This document shows, piece by piece, positions 1 through 11,651 of a stretch of 64,000 nt of DNA. The translations under genes were made by a program, and so were the position numbers. The stretch's first letter is position 1; each line of letters starts with the position of its first letter. Source of the stretch: Tenodera sinensis (taxonomy: Eukaryota; Arthropoda; Insecta; Mantodea; Mantidae); NCBI GenBank assembly GCA_030765045.1, contig CM060972.1, positions 4,114,905-4,178,904 on the forward strand. The letters are read 5' to 3'. The notes under the pieces were generated by a model. It ran no database searches. It was not told the DNA's origin and saw nothing but the letters and a program-made list of their open reading frames with translations.

Positions 1-324
1 AAGCTTATCTGAAGATGCTTACGTCTTTAACTTACAACTGGAATTAATATATTAAAGCTTTCCCAATTTTAAGTTATTTAATTAACCTTTAAAATGTTGA
101 ATTTGGACATAGAGTTACATAAAACACGTTGTGAAATATTTAATCACAATTTTACATCACCTGACATCTGCTGGTGGCCACAGGAACTCTCAATATCAAT
201 AAACTAAACGAACAGAATAGATAGTACAAAAATAATTTCATATAAAACCATTTAAGGGCTTTACAACACAGGACAGCTTAAAAAATACATATATCAGAAG
301 GGAATTGGGAGAATACAACTGTAT
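1..324. other. Unassigned AT-rich DNA
   Basis: No coding, RNA or repeat signal was recognised here. The window begins exactly on AAGCTT, a HindIII site, which may be chance or a clone end. Confidence 0.5.
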
Positions 325-512
325 ATCTGATGTGTTGACTCACATGACTTTCTCTATCCGTACTAACCTTTCTTACAAACTCTTATTCCTATATCTTTTT
401 CATGTTAATAGTGATAAACATTTGTACAAATTATCTTATTGCTTATTTCCTTGTAGATACAAGGGGAATATGGAAATACAGTAGGCTTTGAGCAATAGTC
501 AAGTCATGTATT
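325..512 (+). repeat. Family A dispersed repeat, left-end fragment
   Basis: Carries the left-terminal segment of the window's commonest dispersed repeat: gatgtgttg, then cacatgactttctctat, cttacaaactcttattcc, a run reading acatttgtacaaattatctt, and caaggggaatatgg. It stops after about 190 bp, so only the left end is present. The same block recurs at 3788, 50305, 51845, 56483 and elsewhere. No protein is supported. Confidence 0.8.
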
Positions 513-539
513 TTTTTGTATTCAAAACATATATTTCTA

Positions 540-765
540 ATGACGTATTCTCTGTTCGCCCTTCAGCACATGATTAACACAATTTTCTATACGTTTGAAA
601 TAGAAACGCAACTAGTACATTCACGCTATTTTCTGTACTTATTTTTCTTTTATGAAACACAATCACATTTGCTTCTCTAGTCGTTCTTCTAGAAATAGTT
701 AACAGTTTTCTATATGGTTCAAGTATAAATGCAACGTATTACGTTCACGCGGTTCACGTTGTAGA
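540..765 (-). repeat. Copy of the 46.2-46.7 kb minisatellite family
   Basis: On the minus strand this stretch contains units such as gcgtgaatgtactagttgcg followed by tttctatttcaaacg and agaaaattgtg. These match, with substitutions, the degenerate tandem repeat at 46225-46715. Two partial units are visible. The unit also resembles the left terminus of family A (agagaaagtcatgtgagtgc), so both are probably derived from it. Confidence 0.6.
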
Positions 766-1487
766 AATAAATCCTGTTTCAGCAATATAATTCAGTAGCT
801 TCACGTTGATGATAACTTTGTTACCTAGTGTTTATTGTTTGAAACAGCAATACTCCACGCCGCCTAATAATGTCTCCAAGTTGTGTTAAACCAGCCCTTT
901 GCCGCCGATAGAAGCTATGAGATTTTTCTCTCTCCAGAGTATGTGTGAGTGGTTTCGAAAGGATGATACAAATTCTCATTATAACGTCTTCTAATAAAGC
1001 ATCAACTTTTCACTCTTTCTGTCCGTTGTCCGCTTTCTGGAAGACGTCACGCTATGAAAAACCTTTGAAAATTACTTCGCTGAGGCTACCCCCTTTTTAT
1101 TCGTTTTTTCTCTCTCTTATTATTTTCAAATGCTTAAGTTTTCAAATTATTAATTTTTTTAAGTATTTATAATTTTGGTATAAAAAATTTAAGGGTATGG
1201 AGGGTTTATCTCAAAGTTTTCGACATGCTTAGACAGCGCCGAGTATCGAGAGGTATCGAATGTATCGTATTCCCAACTATATGAAGGAACAAAAAATCAA
1301 GAAATATACAGGTGGGGTGCATAACAAAATTGCGTGCCATCACAACCGCAAGTATAAACTGGTTTAAATAGGCCAACGCTTCGCTTACCACTCTTCACAC
1401 AGCGGCAAGTTCATGTTCCCTAAAACAAGGGAATTGTTCTGCTCCTCAAAGTGAAGTATGATAAATGTTCCCAATAATACGCATCCA

Positions 1488-1488
<1 letters not shown>
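766..1488. other. Unassigned AT-rich DNA
   Basis: Short open frames occur but look like chance. No family recognised. Confidence 0.4.

Positions 1489-1575
<87 letters not shown>
1489..1575. repeat. (CA)n microsatellite
   Basis: An uninterrupted run of about 43 CA dinucleotides. A minus-strand open frame across it encodes only alternating Cys-Val and is not a gene. Confidence 0.98.
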
Positions 1576-1577
<2 letters not shown>

Positions 1578-1894
1578 CCCTTTTTGTTAAAACGCTTACT
1601 TGCTATACATAGCCGAGAAAGTAAAAGGTAAAAGAATGTATTTTTTTACTGTTGTTGAACATGTTGTAAACGAGAGAAAGAATAACAACAGGTGTAAGTA
1701 TTGCGTGTTGATAATCATCATGGTGTCACTTTCCCACTTTCACGTACATAAGCACAGATGTGTGAATATGTCTCCCTGGCATCTGAAGAGTAACCTAGAA
1801 TCGACCACCCTTACTTACATACACACCACTGAGCTTGTTAAAACAGTTAGCAGAACCAGCAGTACACTCACACTCGTTAATGTCGTCACAACCT

Positions 1895-2036
1895 GACGCT
1901 TTACAGCCTCGTGTATGGCAGCTATTTGTGCATATTTCCCTTCTAATCGGACGATGGATTGATCGAGGAGGTCCAGTAGCATGGCCTCCACATTCGCCGG
2001 ACCTCACTCCATTACGGCAATGCTATCATAAATGAG
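1895..2036 (+). pseudogene. Tc1/mariner-type transposase fragment
   Basis: A plus-strand frame ending near 2035 includes RWIDRGGPVAWPPHSPDLTP. This is the hallmark stretch before the last catalytic acid in a large group of insect Tc1/mariner-related transposases (typically W-I-G-R-G-G-P-x-x-W-P-P-R-S-P-D-L-T-P-L-D). After SPDLTPL the match ends and the expected DFFLWG-like continuation is missing, so this is a short broken fragment. No inverted ends were found. Family assignment comes from the motif only. It resembles the element whose 3' part lies at 7869-8228. Confidence 0.7.
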
Positions 2037-2760
2037 CATAAATTGCACATTTTTCTAAAATTTCTTATATTTCAACACGTATTTGTTTGCGCATATTTAT
2101 AGAAACGTTCATTCCAGTTTTGACCAATCCCAACTCCTGTTACAATATCGGACACTTTTTTAAACACATTTGGATGCTTGTGTTTTTTTATAGAGAAAGC
2201 TTTTATTTTATGTACTTTATTGTGCAATATATTATATTTACGTGATTTTGTATACTCCCTTTTCTTTTACATAACACATTTACATGCCTTCTGTACTCGC
2301 CGTTGAATATACAGTGCGTTCATAGATCGAGTCGTCTCGTGGTGCCGCTGAACCGAGCGAGGGCTGGCGCGCCCACCGCCAGCTATTGATGAACAACCCA
2401 TGACTATAGAACACTAACTGCTTACCTACACATTCCCTATATCTCCCAGTTTACTCACAAAGTTCATGTTGCCTATATTTCTCACGTGATATTCTCCTTC
2501 AATTCTTGTAACGTGTGTGAATAGGTATTTTATTTCCCATAGATCAGGGGAACGAGGAGGCCACAATCCACTTCATACACAGGTACAATTACCAGCAGTG
2601 TGTGCTATACTCGCGCGGGGCCTAGCAGACCCGTACTGTACTATTGTACTTATATGCTTCTATTTTTTTTAATTTCCTTTTTCCTTCACTCGCATGTTTA
2701 GCTTAAACGAAATGCTTTTTATAAACATAGTGTTACCAGATAGATCAAAGATTATTACTA
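2037..2760. other. Unassigned DNA
   Basis: No coding or repeat family recognised. A GC-richer patch near 2325-2390 has no identified function. Confidence 0.4.
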
Positions 2761-2763
2761 CTA

Positions 2764-2816
2764 CTTCTTCATCATCATCATCATCATTATTACTATTATT
2801 AGTATTATTATGTGAT
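2764..2816. repeat. Imperfect ATC/ATT trinucleotide repeat
   Basis: Consecutive catcatcatcatc passing into attattactattatt, an impure trinucleotide microsatellite. Confidence 0.8.
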
Positions 2817-2906
2817 GATACGTATAAAACACACGATAATATCAAATAGGTTGCTTTCATCCTCTTCTTTATGATTAGTTTCTGAATTGGAATCATCTGA
2901 TTGTTT

Positions 2907-3095
2907 GATATCACACAAAGTCTACTGTATTCCCATATTCCCCTTGTACCTACAAGGAAATAAGCAATAAGATGATTTGTACAAATGTTTATCTCAACTA
3001 ACACGAAGAAGATATAGGAATAAGAGTTTGTAAGAATGGTTAGTACACGAGTAGAGAAAGTCATGTGAGTGCAACACATCACATTTTTTCCGTCA
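2907..3095 (-). repeat. Family A dispersed repeat, left-end fragment
   Basis: Reverse-complement copy of the left end: attccccttgtacctacaag, aacacgaagaagatatagga, agtagagaaagtcatgtgag and gcaacacatca. Only the terminal 190 bp or so are present. Confidence 0.85.
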
Positions 3096-3787
3096 ATATG
3101 TATTTCAGGTGAAATATTAGTGTGGAATGCAATAGTTCCCCTTCTTGCGCAGTAGATAAGGTGATAGAAATTCACATTGAGGTTTTGCATAGGTACGACA
3201 TGCTCCCGAAACAACAAAGTAGCGCCAGATCAAGAGGAGGATTTGCGCCTACCGCATCAAATTAATTGTTCATTGTGGTGTTGAAACAGAGCGTACAGAA
3301 TCCGCCGACCCACTTGTCATTTAACGTTCTAGGTGTGGTTAATTCACTAGACCATTAACTCACAGGAATCTCAGTCACCGCAGTTTAATGCTCTATCCCT
3401 CTAACACTTGTCCAATATCCCTCCTTGTGTACAGTAACAGAAATCCTCGTACTATAAGCAATGGACAACTTTTGACAACGTGTGAAAGTCAAGACATGAA
3501 TCATAATCACTTTTGGAATGGCATTCCTCAGATCCCAGATCCCAGTGTTAGATATTTCAATGTATCAAATTAAAAAGACGTTATTTGTTTTGTATGAAGG
3601 TTAACATGTTCATAAAGATATATATCTATCAATGATCACCTCGCTACCGAACGTACGTTCCTTCCTTCCATGGAATTCGTACATAGTGACGTCATCCATT
3701 CCACATATAATTATCACGTATATATGCACTTAAGTTTTACTGTAACTACTACGCGCTTATGCACGCATAGGCAAATAGAGAGAAAAA
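3096..3787. other. Unassigned DNA
   Basis: No gene or repeat recognised. Confidence 0.4.
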
Positions 3788-4999
3788 ATCTGATGTGTTA
3801 CACTCACACGACTTTCTCTACACTTCTACTACCATTCTTACAAACTCTTATTGCTATATCTTCTTCGTGTTAGTTGATATAAACATTTGTACAACTTATC
3901 TTATTCCTTATTTCCTTGTAGGTACAAGGGGAATATGGGAACACAGTAGACTTTGAGCGATAGTCAAATCTCTTAAAGCTTTGAGATGCAGTTCTTTTTA
4001 TACGGCTAAGATATAAAAAATGAATAATGATGTTGTATTTGACAGAAGTATAAGTTTCTCAAAGCTCACCGAAATAACAAAGAATTACTCTGAAATGATT
4101 TTCTGTACAAAAAAAAATTCATTGACATAAGTTGTGTGTTTTAGTAAGATCTAAATTTTTGTATAGTAAGATTTTCTCTTATTTCTAACGGTTTACCAGT
4201 TATGTAGATAAACAGGATGGAAGTGAAACGATCCGCCAGACTAACAGCGAATTCTTCATGTTGTGAATAACAAGAAAGTCAAATGCAAAAATGTTGAAAA
4301 GTTTATAGTTTTCTGGAGAAAAATATTTTTATAAAAAATTTATCATCGCTTGGCTGAATTATTATTGATTGAAGGTTCCTGACTTATGGCTATATTCATA
4401 GAAAATTGAATAAACGATAACTTTCTCCTTTAGCGTATTTCAATAGATTCGACAGTTTTTGTGTAAATTAAATTTTAAAAACCCACAATTTATTGCAACA
4501 TCATATAAAATATTTCTTCAAATTGTTGATGTTTAAGGAAATGACTAAGATTTTCAGTAAACTACCATCTGTTTTAAGACATTTTCATGAAAAATGAAAT
4601 GAAAATTTTGAATATTTTCTAGAACACTCTAAAATGTTTATTGCGAATGACTTGCATAGCTCATAAACCATAAAATAAACAAAATATTGCTATAATACTT
4701 CTTAGAGTTAGTAATTTCTGAGTTTTCATTAATTATATTTTTCCGAAAACATCATTCGTTCTTTTACTGCTGGGCATCCAAAGATAAGAAAATTTCGAAG
4801 TTATCACATAGCGAGAAGCTTTAACACATTTGAATATTACTTAAAGCCTTCTGTATTCCCATATTCCCCTTGTACCTACAAAAAAATTGGTAATAAGGTA
4901 ATTTGTACAAATGTTTATCATTATTAATATGAAGATATAGGAATAAGGGTTTGTAAGGATAGTTAGTGCAGGAGTAGAGAAAGTCATGTGAGTGCAACG
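3788..4999. repeat. Composite with family A ends in inverted orientation
   Basis: 3788-4215 is a plus-strand family A left half, from ctgatgtgttacactcac through ggtttaccagttatgta. 4845-4999 is the same left terminus on the minus strand, ending agtagagaaagtcatgtgag. The outer roughly 150 bp are therefore inverted copies of each other around about 900 bp of AT-rich DNA. Part of the middle resembles diverged family A interior. It could be a foldback derivative or two neighbouring opposed insertions. No target duplication was identified. Confidence 0.7.
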
Positions 5000-6149
5000 T
5001 TAAATTCTCTCTTCAGTTAATGTATTGGAGAAACCAATTGCAACTTTCACACCATTTGCAGCAGGTAGTAGAGCTAATAGCTAGGTGACTTGAATAAACT
5101 GCTATGTATGGCGTAAATGTGTCTTGCCCAGAATAAATACTGCGCAAGCGCAAACTCCTGACCGATATCTCAGGCTACTGCCAGTGCTGCGACAGATCGC
5201 ATATCTTTCACTCATGGCGGAATAGTCGCCGTATTATCACTTTGGTTATAGTACCAGATGGCCCTTAACATCCATGTGCAGTGAAAACACTCAGCTAAAC
5301 GGCTAACCAACTATTCACAAATGCCAACATAACACAAACGAAAACCACCAACTATGATTTATTATACCACAGCGACTGAGGTCCTTAAGCCACAAAGTGC
5401 CCGCATATCAGTGTAGCCAACACCAAAGTTCCAGCTTTTCGGGGAAATTGTTTTAATTATCTGTATTACATATATCACAAATTTGTAATAAAAAGGAAAG
5501 CAAAACACAGCGTCGATCTAGCGCTTTAGTACCATTTTCCTTTGAGTTGGCAACACTTACCCAACATACTCTCTAGTAGTAAAATGACTATGTCTGTTGT
5601 CATTATTTCACTCACGCCCCTGTTCCTTTTCTCACGTTACTGAACATGCCAAGTATCCGTGTGTATTAGTGGGACATTCAGACAAAGGATTTGGTGAATA
5701 TTCTATATAGCAAACCTACCTTTAATGTACAGTCTACTAACGTTCATATATATTCACCATATGTCTAATTCATCATATGTCTAATTCACCATATGTCTAA
5801 TTCATCATTTCCGTCTTGTTGTCACAGTTGTGGTGCGAACTGTGAGAACATATATTAAAATTTATCAATACTTACTTTTAAGTCACTATTAATATTAAAA
5901 AAGTAAATTGTTAATTATTTTGTGGAATATTCTAAACAAGTGTTAATTTATGCATTGAATTTTACCATCACGGGTTGCATTTATTAAGACTATATCACGA
6001 ATTAAGAAATAATAAGAAATGTTATTTAAATACTGTGTTGTAATTATTAATCTCTTAAAGGAATAACACGTCTACATACGTCAGCCTGTATTGGCACGAC
6101 CTACAAGATTTTGATGTTCCACCTTTTAAGGTGTTGGCAACGTCAGGAA
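5000..6149. other. Unassigned DNA with a short tandem repeat
   Basis: No coding signal recognised. At 5757-5806 a 16-bp unit, catatgtctaattcay, is repeated about three times in tandem. Confidence 0.5.
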
Positions 6150-6445
6150 TTGGAGCCCCTTTTAATTTATAATTTGGTTGAATCCAAAAAATGCACTTTT
6201 AGAAAAAGGTTGGTTGTGTGTCTGTCTGTCTGTGGACAGCATAACTCAAAAACGAAAAGTCGGTTAAATGCCAAAGTTGCTATTTAGGATTATTAACATC
6301 TTTCAAGCATGCGACACGAACATTTTGAAGAAAATGCCTCCACCCTAAACTACCCTTTACCTGGAAAATTGTTCGGAAAAGTTGATTTCCTGGAAAATGA
6401 TTATCGATTTAGATTTAAATGCCACACGTTTAAGATATTTTTATG
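6150..6445 (-). repeat. Family A dispersed repeat, right-half fragment
   Basis: Minus-strand copy with family landmarks: cacttttagaaaaaggt, gtggacagcataactcaaaa, acgaaaagtcggtta, caccctaaactaccctttac and gtttaagatatttttatga. Both termini are missing. Confidence 0.8.
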
Positions 6446-7866
6446 AACTTAAAGAAGAATGTGCTAATGTCTGTAGACCGGAGTGAAGTGCCAAGGCTGC
6501 GGATATGTCAAGAGCAATATTTCCAAATCTATTTAGTAGTGCTTTTTCTCCATATAACAACTATAGTACTTTGGGTTAACTTTTTCGTGGTAAATATCTA
6601 TAGATAAAGCTCAAATTTTCAGGAGATGTAGAATATAACTTGTTAAAGAAAACTGTGCATTGGTTTGTTGATTACACTCATACAAACAAATATTTATTTT
6701 TATTCTGTTTTAAGTAGAAAAAATCATATTTCTAATAAATATTATAGTTTTGGAAAACAAATACACAATTTTATTGCATAGGCATAGAAAAACTAGCATA
6801 CCAAATTTCAGGTCTCTATTTTAATTTTAAATCGCAAAAAGTCTACCCTTTATTACTACTCCACTCTTTCTAAAAACATAATAGTTTTTAAATACATAAC
6901 TATTTAATCTAGAGCAATGAAAATTATACCATTAATATATTGTGGGAGGTGCAGTTTAAGTTGAAAGCTTCATTAAGATTGGTTGAAGAGATCGTGGTGT
7001 TAGTAGGCATAATTCGGCTGGTACGACAGTTGTTGGTGGATTAAAGTCACTGGACTATGAAACGTAGCTTACAAACCAGTCGACTGATAGATAGATCAGA
7101 TAGCGTCCCCCAAAAATTAGAGTGGTGAACGTTTCACGAACCGCTTTCAGAATCAATAATACAAGCATAACCTTGTAGCTGTGGTAGGACTTGTTATACG
7201 ACATTGGACAAACTTTCACTTGCGATACACGCAACTAGACCAGTTCGTGTGTGTAGCAACAGGAACTCGACCAAGCAACCAACCGTTCTACCTTTTACAA
7301 TTTTTGACACTCTGCTACGAAAATGCCTGTCTCTCACAAAGTGGAAGTGCTAATTTAGAGCGTATTAGCAACATTATGTTTCCCTACTTTCTATTCGCTA
7401 AGTGCTAACTTGTGTGGGACGGTTCCTATCTGCTCAGTGTCATGGACGGGACGGGCGATTTACTTCGCTTGAAGCCAAATGAACAGGACTGATCTGGATT
7501 TGCAACTTATGTAACATACCTACCTACCTACCTAACTTTCAAAGCTACCTTGACGCAGCAGACCTTAAAAGCTCAATTAGGAACATTCTCAGCATCCCTA
7601 CCCCTCATAAAACTGACCTTCAACAACACATATGTTGACGCCCATATGTTGAACTTAACATCACCACCATTCTGTTCTATTCCACTATTGAACTACCAAT
7701 TTAATCATACACAGCTTCAAGGAAATAACTATCTAATTTGATATACAATTGGATAATTTCAACCCGAATGGGCAAGAAAAAAATTAAAAAAAAAAAAAAT
7801 GAAAAAATTCAAATTATCAAACTTAGATCTGAAATATACGTTCATATGCATATATACATACATATA
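6446..7866. other. Unassigned AT-rich DNA
   Basis: Nothing convincing was found. A plus-strand frame of about 75 residues at 7181-7408 has no recognised motif. Confidence 0.4.
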
Positions 7867-7868
7867 TA

Positions 7869-8228
7869 TACAGGTGTTCCAAAACCACCCACAGCACTTA
7901 CTATGTTGTGCGGGACGACAAACTGATCGGTTTTCAAATAGGAATCCCTGTGTGTAAGTATACGGTTTGGACGTTGTAGCGCATCGAAGCTGTACGTTCA
8001 CATTTCGTCAATAAATCCAACATTGAGCTGTCTGCATTACAAACGGGCTTCGAACTGTGTACCTCCTACGTCACTGCAGGCCCTAAATGGCGGTGGACAA
8101 CCTCATGTGATGACCCAACAGATTGTCTTTGAAGATTTTTAATCGCTCCGTGAACCCGAACCATAAGGTCCTCCGCTGACGTTACATATGGACAAATGGT
8201 TTCCAAATACTTCAAACTCAAATTCCTC
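7869..8228 (-). mobile_element. 3' end of a degenerate DNA transposon
   Basis: The left edge reads tacaggtgttccaaaac just after a TA-rich stretch. This resembles the tacagggtgt-type ends common among insect Tc1/mariner-related elements. On the minus strand 8148-8190 translates as PVTSAEDLMVRVHGAI, typical of the C-terminal region of transposases with the WPPRSPDLTPLD motif. Stops and frame changes follow, so it is dead. The upstream part of the gene is absent: at about 8228 the sequence passes into mariner-derived DNA. Assigned by motif and terminus only. Confidence 0.6.
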
Positions 8229-8319
8229 TGACTAACAACTTGAAGTATTGTTACGAGGGTTCTTGAATGACTTAGCTACCTGAGCATGAAAATTAAATCT
8301 GATGATGAAATTCAGCTGA

Positions 8320-8565
8320 TTATTTTTCAATGCAGTCCTCCTTAAGTGCAAGGCAGTTAGTGAACTTCTGTCCCAGTGATTGAATAACCTCAGAAAAAAA
8401 TAACACATCTTGAGTGTCATAACACCCTGTTACAGCTGCCTTGAATGTATTGTCATCAGGAAATCGGCAATTTCTATAACGTTTTTGAGAAAATAGTCAG
8501 TGTGATCCAGGTCTGGACTGTAGGGTGGATGGTTAAGTTCTACAAGCCAGACTTCTATATAGCAG

Positions 8566-8642
<77 letters not shown>

Positions 8643-9138
8643 ACTGTCATGAAGCAGCACAACACAAGCCGACATTTGATATTCTCACGCAAAGTCATCA
8701 TTGGGCAAACTTGGGTGTTTCCAGCAATGGTTGTCTTGTGTGGCATAAATTTCAAAAACACCTTCTGAGTCACAAAAATGTTGCCATGATGTTTGCGGTT
8801 GATTGTTGCGCACGAAATTTCTTGGAGGTAGGACACCACATTACGTGAACTCTTGTTTGGTCTTTGGATCATGACGATGAAGCCATGTTTTGTCCTTGTA
8901 AAAGTTTCTGAGCAGTTTTCTGGGTTTGCTCTAAGGAAGTCTAAATTATATTCATTCAGTTGATGATGGAATAGTTTGAACATTTGTGGCACCCATCGGG
9001 AACTGACCTATGACATCATCAGGACTGTATGGATGATGCTGGAAACTGTGTCATCTGAAGTGCCCACTTCATGACTTTTGTATCTTCCTGACTCATGTCC
9101 TGCATCTTCTGGCACACTGGCCGACCTGAACGTAGATC
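8320..9138 (-). pseudogene. Mariner transposase pseudogene
   Basis: On the minus strand the whole catalytic half of a mariner D,D34D transposase can be followed through several frames. DDLRSGRP lies near 9120, ending the DNA-binding half. KDKTWLHRHDP near 8880 is the first catalytic-acid block (family form GDETW). Next come FVTQKVFLKFMPHKTTI at about 8720-8780 and LLHDSA near 8645, the second acid in HDNARPH. HPPYSPDLDHTDYFL is near 8520, with the third acid in the final D. The C-terminus LALKEDCIEK has its stop at 8320-8322. Several frameshifts and an in-frame stop break it, and a long (CA)n run interrupts it after HDSA. The N-terminal DNA-binding part beyond about 9138 is replaced by family A sequence. 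No inverted ends were located. A functional transposase is excluded. Confidence 0.85.
8568..8641. repeat. (GT)n microsatellite inside the mariner pseudogene
   Basis: About 36 uninterrupted GT dinucleotides, reading CA on the coding strand. It follows directly on the codons for HDSA of the transposase. Confidence 0.98.
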
Positions 9139-9793
9139 ATCCAAAAATTGACGTTGAGATTTCACGGGAAATTTGTTTTGAGGCCCTCTAAATCCAAAAA
9201 ATACATTTTTAGAAATCGGTCTGTGTGTGTCTTTCTGAGCAACGTAATTCAAAAACGAAAAGCTTTTTTATAAACGAAAGTTGGTATTTAAGTTTAGCAC
9301 GTTTCAAGGACCATCTTGGAGAAAACTCCCCCACCCTAAACTACGCTTTACATGGAAACTGTTCGATAACTTTGATTCGTTCAAGAATGGCTCCAACGAT
9401 TTTCATTAAAATAGCATACGTTTAAGATATTTTTTATAAAAAACGAAATGTTCATTTTTCCGGCTATGGCCGAAGTAGTACTGTTTACTCTGGATGACTT
9501 CTGCTTAACTGGTAAACCGTAAGAGATTGACAAAATCTTACTAAAATACACAAGTTATGTTCAAATGCATTTTTTTGGGAAGCGAACTATCCCGGAGGTA
9601 TTCCTTGTTATTTGCGTGAGTTCTTTCAGTTTTTTATCTCTTAGCTATGATTTAAACTTTATTGTATTCCCATATTGCCCTTATACCTACAATAAAATTA
9701 GTAATAAGACAATTTGTATAAATGTTTATGTCTGTTAACATGAATTCGAGGTCTCTAAGAATGGTATAAGAGTAGAGAAAGTTGTAATGTATA
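9138..9793 (-). repeat. Family A dispersed repeat, nearly full length
   Basis: Minus-strand copy from ccaaaaattgacgttgagat through tacatttttagaaatcggt, caccctaaactacgcttta, gcttaactggtaaaccgtaa, cccatattgcccttatacct and aagagtagagaaagttg. The right-terminal gtagagaaagtaaaa is missing, being replaced by the mariner junction. About 650 bp, with internal deletions relative to the copy at 51845. Confidence 0.85.
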
Positions 9794-10807
9794 AAGTTGT
9801 TGCTTTCTATTATTTTGAGTGTCCAAATTTATGGTAATGCAATCATCTGCAGACATATGAACAAGCCTTTCTCATTAAAGTTGTTCTCTGCGTGTGTGTG
9901 TGGAATGTGAAAGAGAGCTGATTCAGGACCGGATACAGGCGGAACAGGTCGCCTATCTGACTAACATACGCGACTCATATTGCTGCGAAGACCCATATTA
10001 GGGTATGTGACAACTTGCATAGGGGGACTAGGCACCTCCACTGAATGTGCCTGGCCAGGTAGCATCCCCCTCCCGGGAGAATGGATCGGGCTTGTACCAT
10101 CCCATGGGAGGCCCAGAAACCAGTGACTTGTCTTCCAATCCGGGCAAGAGATTTCCTGCTGTCGCGACGCTCGCCAACGCTTCGAACCTTAAAAATAAAC
10201 CTAACGGGATGAAAAGTGAAATTAAATGATTAATGTGACAAATTGCAGGTAAGGAAATTTGGAGTATATGGAAATACTTCCCAGTATTCGCTTGGCGACC
10301 AGGGAAACCCCCGAAAAAACTATAACGTAAACCCACTTTGACACCTTTTACTATTAACGATGAAGTCCCAGCATCCAAATAGACATAGGTAAAATTAATA
10401 TTTCACCAATTCCTTTCCGTATGCGAACATGGTGCCAAAATATTTATGTAGTCCTCTTTTTCCCCGCACAGAGGGCAGCAACATCACTAGCAACAATCTT
10501 AGAGAAATAGAATGTTGTTCTGCAAATACCTTGTAAATTTCCTAATCACTTCATTGTAGAGATTTCACGGATCAAGGTGAAAAGGGATTACTGAGACAAT
10601 TAATGGGATGTATTGAGTAGGTAAGTGCCGCTAGAGTCGATCAGCGTGTCCGCAAGGTTACCACTTTGCACCACGACGAAGAGCTGCGGCCTCCAACATA
10701 GGGCAGCAGATGTAACCAAGGCAACAAGAGTTACCTATGTGCTACAGTTTCAGGTACCTTGCTTGCTACGAAAACATCTGTCCTTGTGATACACGTCGTT
10801 TACTGTA
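9794..10807. other. Unassigned DNA with a GC-rich patch
   Basis: 10020-10190 is clearly more GC-rich than its surroundings, with cccatgggaggcccagaaac and gtcgcgacgctcgcc. It may belong to an unidentified repeat or SINE body. A 116-residue minus-strand open frame runs across it but shows no known domain. Confidence 0.4.
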
Positions 10808-11237
10808 TAAATGAACTGTCTGTGGACAGCATAGCTCTAAAACGAAAACTCAGTTAAAAGTTGGTATTTAAGTTTAATGTCTTTCAAGGATGCGGCAATA
10901 AGATTTTGAAGAAAATAGCCTCACCCTAAACTACCCTTTACATGTAAAATATTTTGAAAATTTTTATTTTCTTGAAAATGGCTTTAACGATTTTTATTAA
11001 AATGTCATATGTTTAAGATATTTTTATGACAAATGAAATGTATATTCTAAATTTTGTGGCCAAAGCTCATGTAGTCGTGTTTACTCTGGATGACTTTTGC
11101 ATAACTCGTAAACCGTAAGAGATAGACAAAATCTTACTTAAGAAAAAATGCAGATCTCGCTAAAACACACAATTTATTTCTGAATAAAATTTTTTGTAGA
11201 GTGAAGCATTTCGGAGATATTCCTTGTTATGTGTGTC
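10808..11237 (-). repeat. Family A dispersed repeat, interior and left half
   Basis: Begins gtggacagcatagctctaaa and runs through caccctaaactaccctttac, gtttactctggatgactttt, taaaccgtaagagatagac and tttcggagatattccttgtt on the minus-strand order of the family. Confidence 0.85.
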
Positions 11238-11300
11238 AGTTTCGCGAAACCTCGACATTGAATTATTGGATGAAATACAATAGTTGGTCTACTTAGTATA
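11238..11300 (+). repeat. Family A right-end piece in opposite orientation
   Basis: Directly after the minus-strand copy comes aaacctcgacattgaattat, tggatgaaatacaatag and ctacttag. This is the right-terminal segment of family A read in the plus direction, so the strand of the repeat switches at about 11237. Confidence 0.65.
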
Positions 11301-11651
11301 TATACTGTTGACCCTTCCTCAGTGCCAGTCAGTAAGGAGGAGGTGAAGCAAGTCTGACCACAAAGGAATGAAGAGACCCTGACCTACAGGGTCGCTCGTG
11401 ACTTAACTTTCGCTTTTACATTCATACACAACTGTGAACTCACCAAAATAGATATACGTCCATAAGTGTTTATATCTACTTCATGTTAATACAGACGACC
11501 TAAGTGATTTGAGAAAACTGTCAAACCGAGGTCCCATGCTCCAACCCTTTTGGTCAAATTCATCATGCGTGGTGAAACAAGAGTTGAATACAATTTCTGT
11601 CCTATTTTTGCATCCAACGCGATTCAGTTGTCAGCGTCAGTAACGTAACGT
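11301..11651. other. Unassigned DNA
   Basis: No coding or repeat family recognised. Confidence 0.4.
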
